Shown: positions 34,711 through 41,099 of the stretch, piece by piece
How the letters are laid out: every line of letters begins with the position of its first letter
Numbering within the stretch: the first letter of the stretch is position 1
NCBI GenBank assembly: GCA_020852515.1
Contig: JADZAS010000015.1
Span: 413,819 to 477,818 of the forward strand
Reading direction: 5' to 3'
DNA length: 64,000 nt
Source: Phycisphaerales bacterium
Lineage (GTDB): Bacteria; Planctomycetota; Phycisphaerae; Phycisphaerales; UBA5793
The notes under the pieces: generated by a model
What the model was told of the DNA's origin: nothing
Database searches by the model: none
What the model saw: the letters and a program-made list of their open reading frames with translations, nothing else
Translations under genes and position numbers: made by a program

Positions 34711-35637
34711 TCAGGATGCCTCTGGCCGGTGCAGCTCCGATGCCTCACCGGCGGCGCGGGTGAGTGCGGGTGAGGTCTGCTTGAGATTGTCGGCAATGGC
34801 GACAAGTTCACGCAACGTGTCGCCGCGCGACAGGTTCGGGTCGTCGGGCAGGTCCACGAGCCTGGCCGCCTGGCCTCCGATCACGAATGCAATCCCCATC
34901 GCGCCGAGCTGCGCCGCCAGGTTCTTCACACCCCGATTCGTCTCGCGCAGATCGCGCACCGAACTGATGCTCATCCATATGAGGCGCGGTTGTTGTTCCT
35001 GCGCCGCCCTCAGGAATGACTCGAACGGCGTGTCGGGTCCGAGATTGACCGCCTGCCAGCCCAAATCAGCGAGTGCCGCGGCCGCGAGGATGGACGGCAT
35101 CAGGTAAGGATCGCCGGGTGGCGCGCCGCCGATTGCCACCGCACTCGATTCGTCGCGCTCGGCAAACTGGCGCAACTGCTGCACCGCCTGAATGCAGATG
35201 TCCGTGGCTCGATGTTCGATGTACACGCCCGCCGCGTCATGTCGCCACAGCGCGCCGAGTCGTTCCATCGCCTCTCGTACCGGGCCATCGGCGATCTCCA
35301 CCACGCTTTGCCCGGACAGATACCACGTCAGGATTAATCCACGAGCCTCCCGAGCCCGGCCCTCCTGGAGCAATTCGAAAAGCGCCTGGCCATCCGACTC
35401 GGCTGAGACCGCACGCTGGGCGCCCTCGCTCAGGTCGGTCAGCCCCAGGATCTCGGGGTGAAGCAGCGGAGCCCGGATAGACCGGACGAATCGGATCGCC
35501 TCGCCCATGGCAATTCGACGATGACCCCCCGCGGTCCGGGAAACCTCGATCTTGCCGTCGTCAGCCCAGCGCTTGAGCGACGATTCGCTCACTCCAATGG
35601 CTTGGGCCAGTTCCCTTGGTGAAATCAGCGGTCGCAT
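34711..35637 (-). CDS. CarH/LitR-like MerR-family regulator with cobalamin-binding-type domain
   Basis: A 308-residue transcription factor. ATG 35637 follows AAGGAG. It has an N-terminal MerR winged helix (1-70, [26 protein letters not shown]), a four-helix cap (about 80-160) and a Rossmann-like cobalamin domain (about 165-290, [12 protein letters not shown]). The cap has the diagnostic W-x9-EH motif: W131, E141, H142, the same numbering as Thermus CarH. At the site of the lower cobalt-ligating His (ExHxxG in CarH after PPG) this protein reads PPGDPYLMP, so Tyr replaces His. CarH-type proteins repress in the dark with adenosylcobalamin and release DNA in light; how this variant binds cofactor is uncertain. 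Divergent from the fasciclin genes across a shared operator. Confidence 0.88.
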   Translation of the reverse strand: MRPLISPRELAQAIGVSESSLKRWADDGKIEVSRTAGGHRRIAMGEAIRFVRSIRAPLLHPEILGLTDLSEGAQRAVSAESDGQALFELLQEGRAREARGLILTWYLSGQSVVEIADGPVREAMERLGALWRHDAAGVYIEHRATDICIQAVQQLRQFAERDESSAVAIGGAPPGDPYLMPSILAAAALADLGWQAVNLGPDTPFESFLRAAQEQQPRLIWMSISSVRDLRETNRGVKNLAAQLGAMGIAFVIGGQAARLVDLPDDPNLSRGDTLRELVAIADNLKQTSPALTRAAGEASELHRPEAS

Positions 35638-35667
35638 GGGCGGCTCCTTGAACGTTTCGCAAGAATA

Positions 35668-35683
35668 GAACGAATTTTCGTTC
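35668..35683. promoter_or_regulatory. Palindromic operator between the CarH-like gene and the fasciclin unit
   Basis: GAACGAA-TT-TTCGTTC is a perfect 7-bp inverted repeat. Extra GAACG half-sites lie at 35650 and 35721. It sits 10 bases upstream of the -35 box of the fasciclin promoter and about 30 bases before the regulator start. It is the most likely binding site of the divergent regulator. Confidence 0.65.
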
Positions 35684-35692
35684 ACTTCAACC

Positions 35693-35720
35693 TTGACAGC
35701 CGCAGAATCTTGGCTATGAT
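35693..35720 (+). promoter_or_regulatory. Consensus sigma70 promoter for the fasciclin unit
   Basis: TTGACA (35693-35698) and TATGAT (35715-35720) are spaced by 16 bases, a near-consensus promoter. Transcription would begin at about 35727, giving a leader of roughly 110 bases before ATG 35836. A promoter this strong next to a palindrome suggests that repression is the control step. Confidence 0.75.
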
Positions 35721-35835
35721 GAACGGAATGGACGATTTGGACGATAAATCGGTCATCCACAGAGATCTGCAAACGTTTGATTCGCCAACCGGACCCGGCA
35801 GGCACAATGCCCGCCCAACACCAAGGAGCATCACC

Positions 35836-36735
35836 ATGAAGTTCATCGCCGCCTTTTCAACCCTCTCTCTGACCACGGCACTGGTCGCACCGTCCCTGGC
35901 TCAAACCCCATGTTCGACCACGGCGTCCCATGCCGCTCAGAGCAACATTGTCGAGACCGCCATCGCGGCCGGCGACTTCAACACACTGGTCACGGCCGTC
36001 AAGGCCGCGGGCCTCGTCGAAACACTCAGCGGCCAGGGGCCGTTCACCGTCTTCGCCCCAACTGATGCCGCCTTTGCGAAACTGCCCAAGGGCACTCTGG
36101 AAGCACTTCTTGAGGACACGAACAAACTCGCCTCGATCCTGACCTATCACGTCGTGCCCGGGCAAGTCATGGCCGCCGACGTCGTGAATCTTAAAAGTGC
36201 AAAGACCATCCACGGGCAGTTCATCAAGATCGACACGACCGGCGGCGTCATGGTTGACAATGCAAACGTCATCAAGACCGACATTCACACGAGTAACGGC
36301 GTCATCCACGTGATCGACACCGTCATCATGCCCGACAACGACATTCTCGAAGTCGCCCGATCCGCCGGTTCATTCAACACGCTGCTCAAGGCGATCGAGG
36401 CGGCCGGTCTGGCCGACACGTTGCGCGGCGAGGGACCCTTTACCGTCTTTGCGCCCAGCGACGACGCCTTTGCCAAACTTCCGAAAGAAACGCTCGAAGC
36501 GCTTCTGAAGGACAAGGAGAAACTCGCGGCGATTCTCACCTACCACGTCGTGCCCCGCAAGGTGCTCGCCAAGGACATTGTCAAACTCGAAACCGCCGAG
36601 ACCGTGCAAGGTCAGAACGTGCGCATCAAGGCCGGCAAGACCGTCATGATCGACAATGCACGAGTCGTCAAGACTGACGTGGCCGCCAGCAACGGCGTAA
36701 TCCACGTCATCGACACGGTCATTCTCCCCAGGTAA
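35836..36735 (+). CDS. Secreted protein with two fasciclin (FAS1) domains
   Basis: A 299-residue exported protein. AAGGAG (35823-35828) sets ATG 35836. Signal peptide to about residue 23 ([10 protein letters not shown]). Two tandem FAS1 domains follow (about 38-160 and 172-299), each with the family's hallmarks: [15 protein letters not shown] and [10 protein letters not shown] in the first, [15 protein letters not shown] and [10 protein letters not shown] in the second, and [10 protein letters not shown] at both ends. FAS1 domains mediate adhesion, and some bind pigments; bacterial ones are often induced by light or oxidative stress. First gene after the strong promoter. A 7-bp ACCGGTG/CACCGGT hairpin (36753-36776) separates it from the DUF378 gene. 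Confidence 0.93.
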   Translation: MKFIAAFSTLSLTTALVAPSLAQTPCSTTASHAAQSNIVETAIAAGDFNTLVTAVKAAGLVETLSGQGPFTVFAPTDAAFAKLPKGTLEALLEDTNKLASILTYHVVPGQVMAADVVNLKSAKTIHGQFIKIDTTGGVMVDNANVIKTDIHTSNGVIHVIDTVIMPDNDILEVARSAGSFNTLLKAIEAAGLADTLRGEGPFTVFAPSDDAFAKLPKETLEALLKDKEKLAAILTYHVVPRKVLAKDIVKLETAETVQGQNVRIKAGKTVMIDNARVVKTDVAASNGVIHVIDTVILPR

Positions 36736-36797
36736 TTCTGCAACACACCAACACCGGTGATCTTTCATCCACCGGTAACTTGAGAAAGGAAAAGATA

Positions 36798-37019
36798 ATG
36801 AAACTCCTGGATGTCACCGCAGCCGTGCTGCTCGTCGTCGGCGGGCTGAACTGGGGCCTCGTGGGCGCTGCAGACTTCAACCTTGTCGCCATGCTCTTCG
36901 GAGAAGGCTCGATGCTCGCCCGCCTGGTCTACCTGCTGGTCGGAATCTCAGCGATCTACCAGGCCGCATCGGTCAAGGCCATCCAGGCCCGCTGGCACGT
37001 CCAGCCAGCCACGGCCTGA
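36798..37019 (+). CDS. DUF378 small membrane protein
   Basis: A 73-residue membrane protein. ATG 36798 follows AAAGGAAAA; an upstream ATG at 36780 is less well placed. Two helices (about 5-27 and 38-58) with the family signature LLVVGGLNWGLVG in the first and LVYLLVGISAIYQ in the second match the DUF378/YuzA family. Function is unknown in the family. Its position between fasciclin and SOUL genes suggests co-regulation. Confidence 0.88.
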   Translation: MKLLDVTAAVLLVVGGLNWGLVGAADFNLVAMLFGEGSMLARLVYLLVGISAIYQAASVKAIQARWHVQPATA

Positions 37020-37029
37020 TCGAGTCGCG

Positions 37030-37048
37030 CGGGGGGGGGGGGAGGGGG
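37030..37048 (+). repeat. Poly-G tract
   Basis: Twelve consecutive G (37031-37042), then A and five more G, just after the DUF378 stop. It is the longest homopolymer noticed in the window. It could be a slippery, length-variable tract or an assembly artefact. Confidence 0.8.
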
Positions 37049-37155
37049 CGCACAGCCCCAACGGTGTGCCGGGTCGGAAACGACCCGCGCACCATTTCAA
37101 AGCGATCACAATCAACTGGAACATGTCGTCAATTGCGCATTGAAGGAAAATCAAA

Positions 37156-37920
37156 ATGAAGCTCACCTTCCTGCTCTCACTGCTCCTGGCCTTCGCTTTC
37201 CTTGGTCTGATGTTGGTCATCGTCCCCGCGTGCAGCCTGCGCCAACCCCAGCCTCAGGCACAACCCGCCGTGCTTGGCGAAGCGCCCCAGAGCTCACCCG
37301 ACCAGTGGACCGTTCGGCGCGTCGGCGGGGATCTGGAGGCGAGCGTCAGTTTCGACAATGGCCAGTACACGTGGGAGCAATGCAGGATCACTACGCCCTT
37401 GCCGGTGGGCTACCCCGCTCCGACGCCGCCGGACGCGATAGACCTCAAGCGTTACCCACTGGTCCGCCGAGCCGGAATCACCGGCAACATGAGCCCCGAC
37501 TGGGGAATGAACTTTGCCTTCTTCCCGCTGTTCAATCACATCAAGCGCCGTGAGATCGCCATGACCTCCCCCGTTGAGATGGACTACCACGGTCTGGACT
37601 ATCAGGACGGCGACCGGCCCGATTCGTGGACGATGTCCTTCCTATACCGCTCAGCGGGCCTGGCGCCCGACGGCGTCGATCCGCAGGATGATCGCGTGCT
37701 CATCGAGGATGTCGCACCAGTGACCGTCATCGCGCTGGGTATGCGCGGAGACTACAAGATGCACCGCATCAACGACGGACTCGCGCAATTGCACCAATGG
37801 CTCGACAGTCAAACCGAGTGGTCCGTCGCCGGACCGCCGCGCGCCCTGTTCTACAACGGACCCGAAGCGCGCGGTGATCGCAAGTGGTTGGAAGTGCAGA
37901 TCCCCGTCCGCCCTCAGTGA
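37156..37920 (+). CDS. SOUL-family heme-binding lipoprotein
   Basis: A 254-residue exported protein. GAAGGAAAA precedes ATG 37156. The N-terminal hydrophobic helix ends LVIVPACSLRQ, where the Cys could be a lipobox cysteine. The SOUL domain spans about 75-250, with KRYPLVRRAG and the conserved REIAMTSPVEM. SOUL/HBP proteins bind heme or tetrapyrroles loosely. SOUL genes are commonly found with photolyase and MerR-B12 regulators in light-response clusters, which fits the CarH-like neighbour and the photolyase remnant downstream. Confidence 0.9.
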   Translation: MKLTFLLSLLLAFAFLGLMLVIVPACSLRQPQPQAQPAVLGEAPQSSPDQWTVRRVGGDLEASVSFDNGQYTWEQCRITTPLPVGYPAPTPPDAIDLKRYPLVRRAGITGNMSPDWGMNFAFFPLFNHIKRREIAMTSPVEMDYHGLDYQDGDRPDSWTMSFLYRSAGLAPDGVDPQDDRVLIEDVAPVTVIALGMRGDYKMHRINDGLAQLHQWLDSQTEWSVAGPPRALFYNGPEARGDRKWLEVQIPVRPQ

Positions 37921-37974
37921 CCCGACCCGACCCCGGACTGGCTCCCCTCGAAACACCACGAGCCCGAACACACG

Positions 37975-38140
37975 TTCATCCTCTGGTACCGCCATGATGT
38001 ACTTCAAGGCCGGGAATTCGATCCCGAGGGAACCTATGTCCGCCGATGGGCTCTGGAACTGGCGCTCCTTCCGACCAATTGGATTCATCCCCATGGAACG
38101 CTCCTCGTGGGATGAGCGCATTTTCACCACCGTTTAATAT
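37975..38140 (+). pseudogene. Remnant of a DNA photolyase C-terminus (frameshifted)
   Basis: Translation from about 38002 gives LQGREFDPEGTYVRRW, then ELALLPTNWIH (to about 38087). This is very close to the flavin-domain motif FDPxGxYVRRWxPEL...WIHxPWxAP of CPD photolyases/cryptochromes. The expected PWNAP continues in the next frame (about 38090-38105), so there is a frameshift after WIH. Upstream coding for the rest of the enzyme is absent, and nothing continues downstream. It is a short decayed piece, not a gene. Confidence 0.65.
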
Positions 38141-38170
38141 GAGCGAAAAGCGGCGCTGCAATCATTGCGC

Positions 38171-39568
38171 ATGCCCCTCGTGTTCCAGCGCATCAAAACC
38201 GATGGCATTGCGCAGATTTCCTATCTCATCGGCGACGATGATGCGCAGACCGCCGCCGTGATCGACCCGCAGCCCGACGCGCAGGTGTACATCGACCTGG
38301 CTCGCCGCTTTGGCGTCGGCATCACCCACATCTTCGAAACCCACATCCACGCCGACTTCATGTCCGGCGCCCGCTCGCTGGCCCAGCGCCTCGGCAGGGC
38401 CAAACTCTGCGCCAGCGTCGAAGGCGGCGCGAAGTATGGCTTTGACGTGCGCAGCGTGCGCGATGGTGACGCGTTCGAATTCGGCGCCGTGTGCCTCACC
38501 GCGCTGCACACGCCCGGCCACACGCCCGAGCACATGGCGTATCTTGTCGCCTCCAAGGACCGACCGCACGATCCGTGGGCCGTGTTCACCGGCGATTCGC
38601 TCTTCGTCGGCTCCGCCGGCCGGCCCGATCTCATGGGCGGGCAGCAAACCGACCAACTCGCCGGCCAGCTCTTGCACACCCTGCGCGACATCTATCTCGA
38701 AATGGATGACGGCGTGATCATCCTGCCCTGCCACGGCGCCGGTTCGGCGTGCGGGGCCGACATCGGCGACCGCCCCATGAGCACCATCGGCTACGAGCGG
38801 CGCAGCAACGAATTCCTGCAGTACGAAAACGAGGAGGAGTTCACGCAGTTCGTCAAGCAGAGCGCCCCGCCCGAGCCGCACCACTATCGCCGGCTCAAGA
38901 AGCTGAATTCCAAGGGCCCGCCGATCCTCGAGCGCCCGCCCGCCATTGCCGCGCTGCCGCCCGAGCAGTTCAAAGAGGAGATCGAGCGCGGCGAGGCGCA
39001 ACTCGTGGACACGCGCCAGATGCTCGCGTTCGGCGGCGGGCACATCGACGGCGCGCTCAACATCGGCAGCCGGCCGGAACTGTCCGTCTGGGCCGGCCAG
39101 ATGCTCGACGCCGACAAGCCCATCCTCCTCGTCGTCGAACACGAAGACGATCTCGACGCCATCCTCTGGCGCTTTGTGCACACCGGCTTCACGCGCTTTG
39201 CCGGCTCGCTGGCCAGCGGCATGAAGGCGTGGGAGAACGCCGGCTACCCGCTGCGCGCCCTGCCTCAGGTGCGCGTGCACCAGTTGCATGAGCAGCTCGA
39301 TGAAACGCAGGTGCTCGACGCTCGCGCGCCCGACGAGTGGGAGCAGGGGCACATCCCCGGCGCCGTGCACCACTACGCCGCCGACCTGCGCGACGACGGC
39401 GAACTGAGCGATGTGGATCGCGACGAACCCCTGACCGTCTACTGCGACAGCGGCTACCGCGCCAGCATCGCCGCCAGCCTGCTCCAGGCGCGCGGCTTCG
39501 CCGATGTGCGCAACGTGCCCGGCAGCTGGCAGGCGTGGCGCAACGCGGGATTCGAGGTGGCCAAGTGA
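38171..39568 (+). CDS. Persulfide dioxygenase (ETHE1-like) fused to two rhodanese domains
   Basis: A 465-residue sulfur-metabolism enzyme. Residues about 1-245 are a metallo-beta-lactamase fold of the ETHE1/Blh type, with THIHADFMSG, TPGHTPEHMAY, GDSLFVG and ILPCHGAGSACG; such enzymes oxidise glutathione persulfide to sulfite. Two rhodanese domains follow. The first (about 255-350) has VVEHED where the active Cys should be and looks inactive. The second (about 360-465) has VYCDSGYRAS with C425 and is likely active. The stop overlaps the next start by GTGA, so it heads an operon with two YeeE/YedE transporters. Start ATG 38171; a TTG two codons earlier is possible. Confidence 0.92.
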   Translation: MPLVFQRIKTDGIAQISYLIGDDDAQTAAVIDPQPDAQVYIDLARRFGVGITHIFETHIHADFMSGARSLAQRLGRAKLCASVEGGAKYGFDVRSVRDGDAFEFGAVCLTALHTPGHTPEHMAYLVASKDRPHDPWAVFTGDSLFVGSAGRPDLMGGQQTDQLAGQLLHTLRDIYLEMDDGVIILPCHGAGSACGADIGDRPMSTIGYERRSNEFLQYENEEEFTQFVKQSAPPEPHHYRRLKKLNSKGPPILERPPAIAALPPEQFKEEIERGEAQLVDTRQMLAFGGGHIDGALNIGSRPELSVWAGQMLDADKPILLVVEHEDDLDAILWRFVHTGFTRFAGSLASGMKAWENAGYPLRALPQVRVHQLHEQLDETQVLDARAPDEWEQGHIPGAVHHYAADLRDDGELSDVDRDEPLTVYCDSGYRASIAASLLQARGFADVRNVPGSWQAWRNAGFEVAK

Positions 39569-40173
39569 AGCGCGCCGGGCCGCTGCTCATCGCGCTCAGC
39601 GCCGTCGGCCTCACCGCCGCGCCGGCGGCCGCCGCCGTCGTGCACGATCTGCCGCGCGACTATCCATATCCCACCGGCGCGTGGTCACCTTACCTGGCCG
39701 GCGCGCTCATCGGCGTGCTCGCGCTGCTGGGTCTGGCGCTCGCAAACCGGCCCATCGGCGCTTCGAGCGCGTATGCCGATGCGCCCGGCCTGCTCAGCCG
39801 CGCCGTTGCGCCCCGCTGGACGCTGAGCCTGCCGTATTACAAAGATGAACCGCCGAAAGTCAGCTGGACGCTCGTGCTGGTGATCGCGACGGTGCTCGGT
39901 GCTCTTCTGGCCGCGTGGACAGGCGGCGAACTCAACGGCAGATACCTGCAGGATCTCTGGATCGCCCGCTTCGGCCAGGAAAGCCACGCGTGGCGCACCA
40001 TCGCCGCATTCGCCGGCGGCATCATCATGGCCTACGGGGCTCGCCTCGCCGGCGGATGCACCAGCGGCCATGGCATCAGCGGCACGCTCCAACTCGCCGT
40101 CAGTTCGTGGGTCGCGCTCATCTGCTTTTTCATCGGCGGCGCGATCACCGCCATGCTCATCTACCGCCTGTGA
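39565..40173 (+). CDS. YeeE/YedE-type sulfur-compound transporter half, first gene
   Basis: A 202-residue membrane protein starting at GTG 39565, overlapping the upstream stop. Hydrophobic segments lie at about 4-22, 36-55, 95-115, 140-160 and 180-200. The signature GARLAGGCTSGHGISG, with C165, is the conserved Cys motif of YeeE/YedE (DUF395) transporters, which move thiosulfate or related sulfur species. Full-length YeeE is about 350 residues; here the function is split over this and the next gene, as in PmpA/PmpB-like pairs. It probably supplies or exports the substrate or product of the persulfide dioxygenase. Confidence 0.9.
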   Translation: MKRAGPLLIALSAVGLTAAPAAAAVVHDLPRDYPYPTGAWSPYLAGALIGVLALLGLALANRPIGASSAYADAPGLLSRAVAPRWTLSLPYYKDEPPKVSWTLVLVIATVLGALLAAWTGGELNGRYLQDLWIARFGQESHAWRTIAAFAGGIIMAYGARLAGGCTSGHGISGTLQLAVSSWVALICFFIGGAITAMLIYRL

Positions 40174-40187
40174 CCGGGATTTGAATC

Positions 40188-40811
40188 GTGAAACAGCCCG
40201 AGCAATCCTCGACCACCGCGCCCGAGCAAAGCGCCGATGTATCGCGATCACCGCGAGACGGCGCCGCCGCGCCGTGGATCGACCCGCCGCGCACGCTGCT
40301 GCTCGCGGCGCTCGCCGGGCTGGCGTTCGGCTTCCTGCTTCAGAAAGGCGGCGTGGCGAAGTTCGACATCCTCATCGGCGCGCTGCTGCTTGAGGACTTT
40401 ACCGTTGTGAAGGTCATGGCGTCGGCCATCGTCGTCGGCATGATCGGTGTACTGCTGCTGAGGCGCTTCGGCCGCATCAACCTGCACATTAAGCCGACCG
40501 TGCTCGGCCGCAACATCGCCGGCGGGCTGCTCTTTGGCGTGGGCTTCGGCACGCTGGCCTATTGCCCCGGCACCGACGCCGCCGCCGTCGGCCAGGGTAA
40601 CCTCGACGCCATCACCGGCATCGCCGGCATGCTCTGCGGCTCCTACCTCTACGCCCTCACCTCGCATACCGCGCCGCTGGCCGTCTTCGATCGCGGCCGC
40701 CTCGGCGAGATTCGCCTGACCGATGTGACGCGCTGGCCCGAATGGCTCGCCACGGCCGCCTGCGCCGCGCTCCTCGTCGCCGCCCTCATCGTCGTCGAGA
40801 TTCTCGACTGA
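40188..40811 (+). CDS. YeeE/YedE-type sulfur-compound transporter half, second gene
   Basis: A 207-residue membrane protein starting at GTG 40188, 14 bases after the first half. A polar N-terminus (1-30) precedes helices at about 36-55, 70-90, 105-125, 140-160 and 185-205. The conserved Cys site is TLAYCPGTDAAAVGQGN (C126). It has the pattern of the second half of split YeeE/YedE transporters (PmpB-like). Together the three genes form a compact sulfide/persulfide handling unit. A hairpin follows at 40827. Confidence 0.88.
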   Translation: MKQPEQSSTTAPEQSADVSRSPRDGAAAPWIDPPRTLLLAALAGLAFGFLLQKGGVAKFDILIGALLLEDFTVVKVMASAIVVGMIGVLLLRRFGRINLHIKPTVLGRNIAGGLLFGVGFGTLAYCPGTDAAAVGQGNLDAITGIAGMLCGSYLYALTSHTAPLAVFDRGRLGEIRLTDVTRWPEWLATAACAALLVAALIVVEILD

Positions 40812-40826
40812 CAACCCAAAAACACC

Positions 40827-40854
40827 GCAACCCCCTGCAAATGCAAGGGGCTGC
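40827..40854. terminator. Hairpin between the transporter gene and tRNA-Val
   Basis: CCCCCTGCA-AA-TGCAAGGGG forms a nine-bp stem with one mismatch, extended by GCA/TGC. On the minus strand it is followed shortly by TTTTT (at 40817-40821), so it suits termination of the tRNA. On the plus strand it lacks a T-run. Confidence 0.5.
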
Positions 40855-40859
40855 GAAAG

Positions 40860-40933
40860 TGGGCGTAACTGGACTTGAACCAGTGACCTCCTGCGTGTCG
40901 AGCAGGCGCTCTAGCCAACTGAGCTATACGCCC
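40860..40933 (-). tRNA. tRNA-Val (anticodon GAC)
   Basis: A complete cloverleaf read on the minus strand: acceptor GGGCGTA/TACGCCC, D-stem GCTC/GAGC, anticodon stem CCTGC/GCAGG, T-stem ACTGG/CCAGT with loop TTCAAGT, discriminator A, CCA not encoded. The seven-base anticodon loop reads TCGACAC, giving GAC (Val). This puts C at position 33, where U is nearly universal. Confidence 0.9.
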
Positions 40934-41099
40934 GGCCAGACAAGAGTATTGGCCCGCAGCCCGCCACGGTCAACCGGCCGCAATTGACCATCGCCCCAAC
41001 TTAATCTTTGCAAAGGGGTCGATTCCCTGCCCAATTTCGGGCTAGCTTCCGGTACACTGGGGGAAAGACAGCCACGACCCTCAAGCCGGGGAGCACATC

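Noticed and set aside
34589..34760. Small plus-strand ORF with GGGAGG upstream
   Set aside because: It runs into the 3' end of the CarH-like gene and has no family or membrane features.
40742..40987. 81-codon ORF reading through the tRNA
   Set aside because: Its central residues (TGLEPVTSCVSSRRS) are the familiar false translation of a tRNA gene.
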